Shown here: positions 1-8,823 of the stretch, one piece after another | Layout: each line of letters opens with the position of its first letter | Numbering within the stretch: position 1 is the stretch's first letter | From: Sphingobium terrigena | Lineage (GTDB): Bacteria > Pseudomonadota > Alphaproteobacteria > Sphingomonadales > Sphingomonadaceae | DNA length: 64,000 nucleotides | Reading direction: 5' to 3' | Assembly (NCBI RefSeq): GCF_003591655.1 | Contig: NZ_QVRA01000005.1 | Location: 222,398 to 286,397, forward strand | Program-made: the position numbers and the translations under genes | The notes under the pieces: model-generated | The model's input: the letters and a program-made list of their open reading frames with translations, nothing else | The model's database searches: none | What the model was told of the DNA's origin: nothing

Positions 1-296
1 CCGTCCTTCAGCGTCACCCCGCGCCGCAGCGCATCGAGCGCCGCCTCGTCCGGTTCGCCCTCCACCTGCGCCAGATAGGTTTTGGGCATTTTGAAGCGGG
101 GGTCGGCGATCCGCGCCTGCAAGCGCCCGTCGTCGGTCAGCAGCAGCAGCCCTTCGCTATCCGTGTCCAGCCGCCCGGCGGGATAGACGCCCGGCACATC
201 GACAAAATCCTTGAGCGTCTGCCGCTCCGGGCCATTGTCTTCGGGGGTGAACTGGCACAGGACGTTGAAGGGTTTATTGAACAATATCAGCGTCAT
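1..296 (-). CDS. rluE: 23S rRNA pseudouridine synthase, RluE type (3' part missing)
   Basis: The N-terminal ~98 residues of a RsuA/RluB/RluE-family pseudouridine synthase are visible; the rest lies beyond the left edge. The protein opens with [16 protein letters not shown], the hallmark start of the RluE group, which lacks the N-terminal S4 domain of RluB/RsuA. The catalytic block follows as [21 protein letters not shown], in which the Asp of GRLD is the family nucleophile. RluE modifies one uridine in domain V of 23S rRNA in E. coli. The assignment to RluE rather than another RsuA-like enzyme rests on the short N-terminus. The gene sits 3 bases downstream of the L16 hydroxylase gene, so the two are probably one transcript for ribosome modification. 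Confidence 0.85.
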   Translation of the reverse strand, partial: MTLILFNKPFNVLCQFTPEDNGPERQTLKDFVDVPGVYPAGRLDTDSEGLLLLTDDGRLQARIADPRFKMPKTYLAQVEGEPDEAALDALRRGVTLKD

Positions 297-299
297 GGC

Positions 300-1439
300 C
301 TAAAATTCTTCCTCAAATGCCAGGCTGCCCTGATGGACCAGCGCGGTGAGCAACGTCAGCCCGGCATCGGACGGGTCGACCGTCACATGATCCTGCGCGC
401 AGATCATCTCGGCCAACGCCGCCATGTCGCCCGCACAATCGAAACATTCGCCATCGACGAACAGCAGCAGCCCCTCGCCCTGCCGCACGAAGGAAAAGCG
501 GCTCGCGGGATTGCGGCACAGCGCCGCGCCCTGCGCCAGCATCGCCGCGACATCGCCCGCTTCCATCGGCTCTTCGGGTCGCCAGTCGGTGTCGGGATAT
601 TTGGGGCTGCTGCTATACTGGCCGAACCAGCGGGCAAAGGCGTCGCGGTCAGCCAGCGCCGCTGTCACCAGCCCGTGCAGCCGGTCGATCGCGGCGGGGG
701 CAATTTCGCCCGGATTGGCCTGCCGCGCCAGATCGGGGTCGGCATAGCGATCCTCGTCCGGCATGGCGTCCACCAGCACCTCGGACCAATGTTCGACCAG
801 CTCGGCGCGCGACGGCGCGCGGAAGCCGACCGAATAGGTCATGCAATCATCGCCCACCGCGACGCCATGATGCGCCACGCGCGGCGGCACATAGAGGATG
901 TCGCCCGGCTCCAATATCCATTCCTGAACGGCCACGAAATCGGCAAGCAGGCGCAGATCGTCATGCGGCAAAAGCGGCGTGGCGGAATCGCACAGGCCAC
1001 CCACCTGCCAGCGGCGGCGGCCCAGCCCCTGCACCAGAAACACGTCATATTGGTCGAAATGCGCGCCCACCCCGCCGCCATCGGTGGCGTAGCTGACCAT
1101 GACATCGTCGATCCGCCAGTTGGGGACGAAACGGAACGGGTCGATCAGCGCCGCGACCTGCGGCACATGATGATCCACCGCCTGCACCAGCAAAGTCCAG
1201 GGCCGACCGCCCAGCTGGCCAAAGCGGGTTTCGGGCAGCGGCCCGCTCTCCATCGCCAGCCGATCGTCGCCCAGCGTGATCAGCCGCGATTCGACGCCCT
1301 CCTCGCACGCCAGCCCCGCCAGCTCGTCCGGCTCCAGCGGATTGCGCCACTCTCCCCACGGGTTGCGGATCAAAAGCGGCTTCTTCTGCCAATAGTCGCG
1401 CAGGAACAGGGTGGGATCGAAATGGGAAAGCTGCATCAC
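300..1439 (-). CDS. roxA: ribosomal protein L16 arginine 3-hydroxylase (RoxA/YcfD-type JmjC oxygenase)
   Basis: A 379-residue 2-oxoglutarate/Fe(II) oxygenase with a JmjC/cupin_4 core. The iron triad is readable as H127-x-D129 (GAHFDQYDVF) and a distal His near 190 (YVPPRVAHHG). The N-terminus FLRDYWQKKPLLIRN is typical of the YcfD/RoxA group, as is the length (E. coli YcfD is about 373 residues). Known members hydroxylate one arginine of ribosomal protein L16. The likely substrate, rplP, is in this window at 21028-21459 and keeps the target arginine. The start is the ATG giving MMQLSHFDP; the next codon is also ATG. It is followed closely by the RluE-type gene on the same strand. Confidence 0.9.
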   Translation of the reverse strand: MMQLSHFDPTLFLRDYWQKKPLLIRNPWGEWRNPLEPDELAGLACEEGVESRLITLGDDRLAMESGPLPETRFGQLGGRPWTLLVQAVDHHVPQVAALIDPFRFVPNWRIDDVMVSYATDGGGVGAHFDQYDVFLVQGLGRRRWQVGGLCDSATPLLPHDDLRLLADFVAVQEWILEPGDILYVPPRVAHHGVAVGDDCMTYSVGFRAPSRAELVEHWSEVLVDAMPDEDRYADPDLARQANPGEIAPAAIDRLHGLVTAALADRDAFARWFGQYSSSPKYPDTDWRPEEPMEAGDVAAMLAQGAALCRNPASRFSFVRQGEGLLLFVDGECFDCAGDMAALAEMICAQDHVTVDPSDAGLTLLTALVHQGSLAFEEEF

Positions 1440-1478
1440 CAGCCCTTGCCCCTATCCGCCCCCGCTGTCAAAAAAACC

Positions 1479-2177
1479 CTACATCTCCAGCCCGATCAGC
1501 GTCCCGCTGCTGATGCGGTCGACATAGCGTTTGCCGTCAATCTCCAGCCAGTCGGGCGTCACTTCCAGCCGCCGTCCGCGGATGGTGGTGCGCAGATGTT
1601 CCACCGCGATCCGGTTGCGCGCGACGATGCGCAGCACCGCAAGGCCATCGCCCCGCGACGCCATCATCGAATAGCGGTCGCCGCGCAGCAGGAAGTGCCA
1701 GCTGCCATCGGTGGGCAACCATTCATTGCCGTCGATCACCTGCACCGGCTCGCCATCGGGCGCGCCCAGCCGCACGCTGATCCGCGTCGCGCCATTGGTG
1801 CGGCGGGGCGGGGCGAAGATCAGGATCGGCTCGCCCTCCAGCGTGATCGGGATCGGCGTGTCGCGCAGCAGCCGCGATCCGCCGACGATCAGGTGCGGCA
1901 ACTCGGCGGAAAAGGGCAGCCGGTCGCGCGCGAAATGGCGCTGGCGCACTACGGGATTGGCGTGGAAACTCTGCACCTGCGTCGCGGTCAGCCGCCCTTC
2001 CTCGACCAGTCCGTGACAGGTCGGGCACAGCAGGGTCGCGCCATTGCTGTCGGGCAAGCCCAGATAGCGATAGATGGTCACGCCGCACCGCACACAGGCA
2101 AAGCCACAGGCCTGCCTTATGTCCGCGCGCTGCTCGGCCGTCAGTTCCGTCAATGACGGCATCACTCGCAAGCCCAT
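1479..2177 (-). CDS. HNH endonuclease-like protein
   Basis: A 232-residue protein with an N-terminal zinc-binding module: CxxC (FACVRCG) about 15 residues from the start of a region ending in LLCPTCHGL, with Asn and His between and after. This resembles the beta-beta-alpha-metal fold of HNH proteins, but the complete HNH triad is not clear to me. The C-terminal ~150 residues match no domain I recognise. I start it at the ATG giving MGLRVMPSL because AAGGGG lies 8 bases upstream; a later ATG (MPSLTEL) and an upstream extension are possible. It is not next to other DNA-processing genes, so a nuclease role is an inference from the Cys/His cluster only. Confidence 0.6.
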   Translation of the reverse strand: MGLRVMPSLTELTAEQRADIRQACGFACVRCGVTIYRYLGLPDSNGATLLCPTCHGLVEEGRLTATQVQSFHANPVVRQRHFARDRLPFSAELPHLIVGGSRLLRDTPIPITLEGEPILIFAPPRRTNGATRISVRLGAPDGEPVQVIDGNEWLPTDGSWHFLLRGDRYSMMASRGDGLAVLRIVARNRIAVEHLRTTIRGRRLEVTPDWLEIDGKRYVDRISSGTLIGLEM

Positions 2178-2324
2178 GCAGACGACCCCTTGTCCGCGCC
2201 GCACCACATGATGCGGCCCGGCGTTGCTGTTTCTGGCGTCCTCTGCGTCTGGGAACTCTGCCGGTCCCTCAATCTGCTATCGTTGAAATATATGCGCCAA
2301 AGTCAAGGGGTAGCGTGCAGCACC

Positions 2325-2711
2325 CTATCTCTGCGGCAACAGGTCCAGGTTGCGCGCGGCGGCAATGGCGCGGATGCGGCCGGGTCGCGGCATATTCTTG
2401 ATCGCGATTTCGGCGACATCGCCCGCGCTGAACAGCTCGACATGGCCAACGTCAAAGATACGCTGGCCCAGGCTTTGCGTAATCCGCACGCTGCGAATGC
2501 TCGACAGCGCGACCTGCGTCCGCTGCTTGGCCAGCAGCCCTCGCTCCATCAGCACCTCGCGCTCGCTCAGCGCCAGCCGCTCCCCCTTGTGCATCACCCA
2601 CCACACCGCAATGGCCAGGATGCCGACCACCGACACCAGCAGCAGCGTGAACAGTACGGGATGCGCCCGGAACATCGCGGGATGCTCATCATATAACCAG
2701 CCCTCGCTCAT
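2325..2711 (-). CDS. PH domain-containing membrane protein
   Basis: A 128-residue protein with one N-terminal hydrophobic stretch (FRAHPVLFTLLLVSVVGILA), possibly two short helices, followed by a bacterial PH-like (bPH2/YdbS) domain: LMERGLLAKQRTQVALSSIRS leads into VRITQSLGQRIFDVGHVELF. In this family the segment after the membrane anchor forms a cytosolic PH-fold sheet of unknown ligand. The start is set by AGGAGG four bases before the ATG of MSEGWLYDEHP; a longer reading upstream has no such signal. No operon partner is evident. Confidence 0.75.
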   Translation of the reverse strand: MSEGWLYDEHPAMFRAHPVLFTLLLVSVVGILAIAVWWVMHKGERLALSEREVLMERGLLAKQRTQVALSSIRSVRITQSLGQRIFDVGHVELFSAGDVAEIAIKNMPRPGRIRAIAAARNLDLLPQR

Positions 2712-2856
2712 GCCGCCTCCTGCGTCGGGAACGCGCCGGTTTGACCATGCCCCCGCGCCATCGTCAAGCCGACGATCCCGCAATCCGCGCCGGGTTGGTT
2801 AACGAAATATTCGTGAAAGATCGGCTAAACATACACAGAATAGTGGAAAACCGATC

Positions 2857-3411
2857 ATGGCACGTAACCTCTACGACCTGGGCGATCGCACACCCGACCC
2901 GTCGGGCGCCTGGCTGCATGACAAGCAGGAAAGCCGCACCCGCATCGTGCCGGTGGGCATCATCCTGGTCGCGCTGCTGATCGCGGGCGGTGCCATATTG
3001 CTGTTCCAGGATATATTGCCCGCCCCCGGCGGCACCAAGGTCGTTGGGCCGATGACCATTTCCGAACGGTTCGAGACCTGCGACGACCTGACCGGCGAAG
3101 CCTGCATCCTGTCGGCGGGCAGCTATGCCTATAAGGGGAAACGCTATCGCGTGGCCGACATCAGCATCCCCAGCCAGAGCGACGCGAAATGCCCGGCCGA
3201 AGCAGAACTGGCGCAGCAGGGCCGCACCGCGCTGGCCGCGATGATGAACGGCGGCGCGTTCGACGCCCGGCCCGATCCGATAGATCCCGACCCGTCGGCC
3301 AGACTGCTGGTGCGCGATGGCGTGTCGCTGGGCCAGTTGATGATCCTCAAGGGCCATGCCCAGCCCTGGTCGCCCAAGCCGATCAACTGGTGCGCGGGCG
3401 AGGACGTCTGA
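2857..3411 (+). CDS. membrane-anchored staphylococcal-nuclease-like (SNase-fold) protein
   Basis: A 184-residue protein with a cytosolic N-tail, one membrane helix at about residues 32-51 (VPVGIILVALLIAGGAILLF), and an exported domain. The segment AYKGKRYRVADISIPSQSDAKCPAE followed by a QQGRTALAAMM helix and ARLLVRDGVSLGQLMILKGHA resembles the SNase/thermonuclease beta-barrel. The expected catalytic Arg-Glu-Arg set is not clearly present, so the domain may be non-catalytic. It stands between a gene on the opposite strand and the histidine-kinase gene. Function beyond fold is unknown. Confidence 0.6.
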   Translation: MARNLYDLGDRTPDPSGAWLHDKQESRTRIVPVGIILVALLIAGGAILLFQDILPAPGGTKVVGPMTISERFETCDDLTGEACILSAGSYAYKGKRYRVADISIPSQSDAKCPAEAELAQQGRTALAAMMNGGAFDARPDPIDPDPSARLLVRDGVSLGQLMILKGHAQPWSPKPINWCAGEDV

Positions 3412-3595
3412 CGGCTGTATTTCCGCCTCTGTCAGACCGCCAAAGCTAGCGCACCGAATTGATGCACCTAAAAGGCTGCGCCGTGCTAAACATCCGGGGC
3501 AAAGCCACGGATGCTGGCTTTATGCCTACAGCATGGCATTATATCCAGGATACGGCTTTCGCCCCGCGAGCCTCTGGTTTCCGAAGGCTTCGGCC

Positions 3596-4630
3596 ATGGA
3601 ATTTTTTACGGCTTCTCCGCCAGACTCAACGCACAGCCTGGGATTGGCTATCGTCCGATCCTCCAGCACGCCGCTCCTGCTGCTCGATGATCAACTGGTC
3701 GTCCTGGCGGCCAGCGATACATTCTGCATGGCGTTCGGGCTGCGGACCGACACGGTCGTGGGCATGGAGATTGCGACGCTTGGCGGGGGCGAGTGGGACA
3801 TATTGCAGTTGCGATCGCTCCTGATCGCGACCCTGTCCGGCAACGCAGCGATCGACGCCTATGAACTGCTGTTGCATCGTCGCTCCGGCGACCTCAATCT
3901 CATCCTCAATGCAACGCTGCTCAACTATTCGGGCAGTGAGACGCGCCTGCTGCTGTCGGTCACGGACGTCACCGCCATCCGCCTGGCGGAGCGGCAAAAG
4001 GATGATCTTGTCCGCGAAAAAATGGTGCTGCTTCAGGAGTTGCAACATCGCGTCGCCAACAGCCTTCAGATCATCGCCAGCGTGCTGATGCAAAGCGCGC
4101 GCCGGGTCCAGTCGGACGAGGCGCGCACCCATCTCAACAATGCCCATCATCGCGTCATGTCGATCGCCACGCTGCAACGGCAATTGGCGACAACATCGGT
4201 CGGTGACGTGGCGCTGCGCCCCTATTTTACCGATTTGTGCAACAGTATCGGTGCTTCGATGATCGCCGATCCCCGTCGTCTGGCGATCACCCCGACGATT
4301 GACGAATCGACCACCACGGCAGACGTGTCGGTCAGCCTGGGCCTGATCGTGACCGAGCTGGTGATCAACGCGCTCAAACACGCCTTCCCGCGCAAGGTGC
4401 ATAAGGGACTGATCACCGTGGGCTATGCGTCGAATGGGGAGGGATGGCAGCTGACTGTGGGCGACAATGGCGTTGGTATGCCCGCCAAGGACGCGGAGCC
4501 GGGCCTGGGCACGGGGATTGTCGAAGCCCTGTCCAAGCAGTTGCGGGCGACGGTGACCATCAGCGATGCCCGTCCCGGCACTTTGGTGTCGATCGTGCAT
4601 CGCGCACAGCGCAGCACCGGGGACGCTTGA
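3596..4630 (+). CDS. PAS sensor histidine kinase of the HisKA_2/HWE class
   Basis: A soluble 344-residue kinase. Residues ~20-140 form a PAS-like sensor (STPLLLLDDQLVVLAASDTF ... LLLSVTDVTAIRLAERQ). The dimerisation box is ELQHRVANSLQIIASVL with phospho-acceptor His151; this HRVxNxLQ pattern is the HisKA_2 signature, unlike classical HisKA. The ATPase has an N box in ELVINALKHAF and a G1 box in VGDNGVGMP. No membrane segment is seen. Translation could begin further upstream in frame, but the chosen ATG directly precedes the PAS domain and has GAAGG before it. It ends two bases before a response-regulator gene, its likely partner. Such kinases often feed alphaproteobacterial general-stress or light signalling; no EcfG-type promoter was found here. 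Confidence 0.82.
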   Translation: MEFFTASPPDSTHSLGLAIVRSSSTPLLLLDDQLVVLAASDTFCMAFGLRTDTVVGMEIATLGGGEWDILQLRSLLIATLSGNAAIDAYELLLHRRSGDLNLILNATLLNYSGSETRLLLSVTDVTAIRLAERQKDDLVREKMVLLQELQHRVANSLQIIASVLMQSARRVQSDEARTHLNNAHHRVMSIATLQRQLATTSVGDVALRPYFTDLCNSIGASMIADPRRLAITPTIDESTTTADVSVSLGLIVTELVINALKHAFPRKVHKGLITVGYASNGEGWQLTVGDNGVGMPAKDAEPGLGTGIVEALSKQLRATVTISDARPGTLVSIVHRAQRSTGDA

Positions 4631-4632
4631 CC

Positions 4633-5025
4633 ATGACGACCGCGCCAACCGCGCCGCTATTACTCTATGTGGAGGATGAGATCCTCATTCAGGACATGCT
4701 CGTGTCCGCCCTTGAAGAAGCCGGCTTTGAGCTGCTGGTGGCGGATAACGGCATGCAGGCGCTGGACGTACTGGCCGCGCAAGCCGGCCGACTGGACGGC
4801 ATCATCACCGACATCAATCTGGGCGACGGGCCGGAAGGCTGGCACGTTGCCCGGAAAGCGCGCGAATTGCTCAACATGCTGCCTATCGTCTATGTCAGCG
4901 CCGCCAGTGATCATGAATGGTTTTCAAAGGGCGTTCCCAACAGCATCATGATCGCCAAGCCCTTCGTCCCCGCGCAGGTCGTGGTGGCGATTTCGTCGCT
5001 GCTGACGGTTTCAGGTCAGGGCTGA
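4633..5025 (+). CDS. single-domain response regulator (receiver only)
   Basis: A 130-residue CheY-like receiver with no output domain. The acidic pocket is LLYVEDE (Glu14, Asp15), the phosphorylation site is Asp60 in IITDINLG, the Thr/Ser switch is in VYVSAAS, and the conserved Lys is in IAKPF. It starts two bases after the HisKA_2 kinase gene stops, so it is almost certainly co-transcribed and the natural phospho-acceptor of that kinase. With no DNA-binding or enzyme domain it must act by protein contact or as a phosphate shuttle or sink. Its last codons overlap the end of the convergent gene by 10 bases. Confidence 0.88.
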   Translation: MTTAPTAPLLLYVEDEILIQDMLVSALEEAGFELLVADNGMQALDVLAAQAGRLDGIITDINLGDGPEGWHVARKARELLNMLPIVYVSAASDHEWFSKGVPNSIMIAKPFVPAQVVVAISSLLTVSGQG

Positions 5026-5546
5026 TAAGGGCGACTCACCCCCCTGCTCCGCACCGCCGCCAGCACATCGCCCGCCAGCCGCGCATAGTCGGCGCAGGCG
5101 GTCTGCATCGCCGCGCCGCCGTCACCGTCGCGCAAGCCGCCATAGCAATGCCGGTTTTGCGACGCGCGCATCATGCGCAGCCGCCCGCGCTCAACGCCTG
5201 CCAGCCCCAATTGCTTGCCTGCCCGACGCCAGGCTTCCGCCGCGCTGAAAATCCGCCGCCCCGGATGGACGCCGGGGTCAGCGCCAGCCCCCGCGCCCAG
5301 CCGGTCGATCCGCTGCGCCTCGACAATCATGTCGGTCAGGAACAGGTCCAGTTCGCGCAGGCCATTGCCGATCAGCCTGGCGGGCATCGCCCCCCGCCGC
5401 CGTGCCGCTGCATCGGAGCACAGGCCCCAAGACATGCCATTGGCGAGAAACGCCGCCGCCCGCTCGATCCGGTCCAGTTGGCCGGTCAGGGCGGCGTGAG
5501 GATCGGTCAGTTCTCGTCTCCGATACGCAGCGCGACTTCCCTTCAT
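5016..5546 (-). CDS. hypothetical protein
   Basis: A 176-residue Arg/Ala-rich reading frame with no membrane segment, signal peptide or family I recognise. Codon third positions are GC-rich in the same way as its neighbours, which argues that it is translated. It contains several aromatic/Cys positions in its second half (NRHCYGG, TACADYARLAGDVL). It is convergent with and slightly overlaps the response-regulator gene, and is divergent from the restriction-modification gene. No function is proposed. Confidence 0.55.
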   Translation of the reverse strand: MKGSRAAYRRRELTDPHAALTGQLDRIERAAAFLANGMSWGLCSDAAARRRGAMPARLIGNGLRELDLFLTDMIVEAQRIDRLGAGAGADPGVHPGRRIFSAAEAWRRAGKQLGLAGVERGRLRMMRASQNRHCYGGLRDGDGGAAMQTACADYARLAGDVLAAVRSRGVSRPYQP

Positions 5547-5613
5547 TTGGAAAGCTCATGCATATCTTGCCAATCAACGGCCAGCAAGGCACTGCTTTCC
5601 TGCTGGGGGACAT

Positions 5614-8600
5614 ATGACCGTAGAACATTTACAAAGCTATGCTCGGACCATTCGGCAACGCCTCCTGGCAAATCCGGCGACGCCCGAAACCGGCCTTGCG
5701 CCAGCGTTCCAGACGTTGCTCGACGCGCTGCTGCCGCTGTTGCCGGCCGTACCTGCCCTGACCGTATCGCCGGAATATCGTAATCCCGGCGTCGGACGGC
5801 CCGACATTGCCCTGATCCGTCCCGGCCAGCCTCCCAGAGCGTTCATTGAACTCAAGGCACAGAGTAAATCCGCCAATCCGGAACGGTGGCGCGATGCCCA
5901 TGACAAACGGCAATATGAGCGGCTGAAGGAACTGACGGCCTGGGCGACGTCCAATTTCGCTGAGTTTCGCCTCTTTGCGCGGGCAGCCCTGCTGGGCGAG
6001 GCCATTATCGTGCCCAAACGCGCGCTCGATCCTGCAACGCCGGACGCAACGGCCGACCGGCTGATTGCCGATCATGACAGCGCCCCGTTCCTGGCCCTTC
6101 TGGCGCAACTCGCCCGTGCCGATGCACCCGCCGCCCGCAACGCCGAACATCTGGCCGAACTGCTTGCCCATTCGGCGCGACTGGTGCGCGCGACGGTGGA
6201 GGAGCGGCTGAGCGAACTTCATGCGCAGCCGAACCATCCGCTGATGATGGTCCGCAACACCTTTCGCAACGTGCTTTACGCCCATCCCGAAGTCGGCGGC
6301 TATTCGTCCAGCGATTTCGATACGCTCTTCTCCTCCGCCTTTGCCCAGACGCTGGCCTTTGGCCTGTTGCTGGTGCGCGAGGCAACGAATGGCGAGGTCG
6401 GACAGGACGCCTGGACCCATATGCCCGATGAGCATCCGCTGATGCGCGCCGCGCTGCGGGTGCTGAGCGAGGCGGAAGTCAGGCAGGAATTTGACATTGC
6501 GTTCGACATCATGTGCGACACGGTCAACAGTTTCGGGTTGGAGATATTGGCGCTACGGCCCGACGGGCGCGACCCGATTCTCTATTTCTATGAAGATTTC
6601 CTCCAGACCTTCGATCCTGTCGCGCGCGACCGTTATGGCGTCTATTATACGCCGATCGAGGTTGTCCGATACATGACCGGCGCGCTTGACCGGGCGCTGC
6701 GCGACAATTTGGGGACGCAAGGACTGATCGATCCCGCCGTCCATATTCTCGATCCCGCCACTGGCACCGGCACATTCCTGCTGGGCGTGGCGGAACGGGT
6801 GCGCAATCAGGCGATGGCGCGCAACGGTGGTGTAGAGGCATCGATGGTGCTGCGCGACCTGGCCGATCGCATGTACGGGTTTGAACTGCTGGTCGGTCCC
6901 TATGCCGTGGCCCATTATCGCCTGCACCATGCCCTGCGCGTCCGCCCGGCCGATGAGGGGGAGGATGCGCCGCAGCCGGTACATCTGCCGCGGCTGGGCA
7001 TCTATCTGGCCGACACGCTGGCCGAACCCAATGCCGTTACGCCGATCGGCAATCTGGGTATTCAGGGCATCCCGATCGATGAGGAGCGCGCCGCCGCCAA
7101 CCGGATCAAGGCGCAGCAGCCGATATTGGCGATCATCGGCAACCCGCCCTATAAAAGGCTGGAGGAAGGCGAAAATGCCACGCTGGTCGGCCGCTGGATG
7201 GATGATCTGTGGGACGATCTGAAAGCCCCCGTCCGCGATACGGGCAATGGCGGGCAACTCAATACCTTTCCCGAATTTTCCGTCGCCTTCTGGCGATGGG
7301 CGATGTGGAAATTGTTTGAAGCGGAAAATGCGCCCCGACGCGGCATCATCGCCTTCATCACCAACCGCAAATTCCTGACCGGATGGCCCTATGCCGGGTT
7401 GCGCCAGATGATGCGCCAGCGTTTCGACCGGATCGAGGTGATCGACCTGCGCGGGGATGTGCGCGCCGGGCCGCGCGGCGATGTGGCCGATGACCAGGGT
7501 GTGTTCAACATCATGGTGGGCACCTGCATAACCCTGGCGATCGCGGACGGTAGCAAGGCCGAGGGCGCGTTGGCCGATATCAGCTATACCGACAGTTGGG
7601 CACAGGGCATGTTCAACCGGCGCGCCAAGCTGGACTGGCTGACGGCGGGATCGGACCGGGGTAGTCTGGACGATGGCGTAGCGATCGACCGACCGGGGCT
7701 GGACGACTGGCGACCCGCACCGTTCGAAAATGGCGAATGGCTGTCGGTTCGGGAGGCGTTTGCATTTTCGCTTAGCGGTCTCCAGACAAAGCGGGATCAT
7801 TTCGTCTATAGCCCTGATCGGGCGACACTGATCGAGCGCATAAGGCATTTCAAGACATTGGGAGAGGTCGCCGCGCGCAAATTGTTCCATGATTCGCGTG
7901 ACCGGAAATGGAACAGCGCCAGCGCCATTCCGCTGGATGAGGCGCATGTTCGGCGTGTTTCCTACCGGCCTTTGGATCATCGATTTCTCTACAATCATCG
8001 CGCTTATGGGGATTTTCTCCGCCCCGCCCTGCAAGAAGCATGGGGCGACGAAAATGTCGGACTATACACTATGCCATTCGGGATCGGGGCCGGGCCTTCG
8101 GTCTGGTGTCATGGCTCATTGCCTGACTATCATGCATTTAGTGGCCGAGGCGGCTACGCCTTCCCGCTCCACGACCGGCGGGCCGGGCCGGATGCGTCCA
8201 ACCTCAACCCGATATTGGTCGCTGCGCTGAGCACCGCCTATGGCGCAGCGCAACGCCCGCAGGATGTGTTCGACGCGATATTATGCCTGTTGTCGGCCAA
8301 CAGCTATACGCGCCGCTTTGCCGAGGATCTGGAGGACGCCTTTCCCCACATTCCCTTTCCCGCCGACCCGGCTGTCTTTGCCAATGCCGTCGCCATTGGC
8401 CGCGAGATTCGCGCGTTGGAGGCATTCCAACGGGCTCCGGCGGACGCTTTCTGCCCGCGCGGTTTCTGCCATCTGGCCAGCGAACCCCATGGCGACGTCA
8501 TCGCGCCAACATGGCGCGAGGGCGAGATCATATTGGGGAGCAACGGCACCGGTCGCCTGACGGGGATAGCCGAATCTGTGTGGCGCTTCACCGTCAGCGG

Positions 8601-8823
8601 CTATCCGGTTCTGCGCCGCTGGGTCGAGGGGCGAAAGGGCAGCCCCGCGACATTGGCCGTCGTGCGCGAGCTGCGCGACGTGGCGGCGCGGATCGCCGAA
8701 CTTATCCACTGGTTTGACGCAGCCGACCTTGTCTTGAACGCGACACTGGAGGATATGTTGACCCGTGAGGAATTGGGGTTCGCGGTAGCGGCACCACCAG
8801 CAACGGAAGAAGAAGATGTCTGA
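5614..8823 (+). CDS. single-chain restriction-modification enzyme, type ISP-like (nuclease + N6-adenine methylase + ISP C-terminal domain)
   Basis: A 1069-residue protein. Residues ~1-100 hold a PD-(D/E)xK-like nuclease motif: GRPD with Asp64, then IELK with Glu79 and Lys81. The central methyltransferase has motif I DPATGTGTF (from residue 380) and motif IV NPPY (510-513), the N6-adenine type. The C-terminal third (TMPFGIGAGPSVWCHG, YAFPLHDR, ILCLLSANSYTRRFAEDLED) matches the type ISP C-terminal/target-recognition region. Unlike classical type ISP enzymes there is no helicase between nuclease and methylase, which explains the shorter length. The protein would methylate its site on host DNA and cut unmodified DNA. 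The last 8 bases overlap a small downstream gene. GGGGGA lies just before the ATG. Confidence 0.85.
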   Translation: MTVEHLQSYARTIRQRLLANPATPETGLAPAFQTLLDALLPLLPAVPALTVSPEYRNPGVGRPDIALIRPGQPPRAFIELKAQSKSANPERWRDAHDKRQYERLKELTAWATSNFAEFRLFARAALLGEAIIVPKRALDPATPDATADRLIADHDSAPFLALLAQLARADAPAARNAEHLAELLAHSARLVRATVEERLSELHAQPNHPLMMVRNTFRNVLYAHPEVGGYSSSDFDTLFSSAFAQTLAFGLLLVREATNGEVGQDAWTHMPDEHPLMRAALRVLSEAEVRQEFDIAFDIMCDTVNSFGLEILALRPDGRDPILYFYEDFLQTFDPVARDRYGVYYTPIEVVRYMTGALDRALRDNLGTQGLIDPAVHILDPATGTGTFLLGVAERVRNQAMARNGGVEASMVLRDLADRMYGFELLVGPYAVAHYRLHHALRVRPADEGEDAPQPVHLPRLGIYLADTLAEPNAVTPIGNLGIQGIPIDEERAAANRIKAQQPILAIIGNPPYKRLEEGENATLVGRWMDDLWDDLKAPVRDTGNGGQLNTFPEFSVAFWRWAMWKLFEAENAPRRGIIAFITNRKFLTGWPYAGLRQMMRQRFDRIEVIDLRGDVRAGPRGDVADDQGVFNIMVGTCITLAIADGSKAEGALADISYTDSWAQGMFNRRAKLDWLTAGSDRGSLDDGVAIDRPGLDDWRPAPFENGEWLSVREAFAFSLSGLQTKRDHFVYSPDRATLIERIRHFKTLGEVAARKLFHDSRDRKWNSASAIPLDEAHVRRVSYRPLDHRFLYNHRAYGDFLRPALQEAWGDENVGLYTMPFGIGAGPSVWCHGSLPDYHAFSGRGGYAFPLHDRRAGPDASNLNPILVAALSTAYGAAQRPQDVFDAILCLLSANSYTRRFAEDLEDAFPHIPFPADPAVFANAVAIGREIRALEAFQRAPADAFCPRGFCHLASEPHGDVIAPTWREGEIILGSNGTGRLTGIAESVWRFTVSGYPVLRRWVEGRKGSPATLAVVRELRDVAARIAELIHWFDAADLVLNATLEDMLTREELGFAVAAPPATEEEDV

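Noticed and set aside
333..2156. 607-codon open frame on the plus strand
   Set aside because: It is antisense to the RoxA-type and HNH-like genes, rich in His/Gln/Arg as expected for the reverse of GC-rich codons, with no motif.
3491..3513. CATCCG-N11-CGGATG dyad ahead of the histidine-kinase gene
   Set aside because: Only six bases per arm in a GC-rich stretch with no promoter nearby; likely chance.
6553..8034. 493-codon minus-strand frame inside the R-M gene
   Set aside because: Composition is that of an antisense shadow; the plus strand has all methylase motifs in order.
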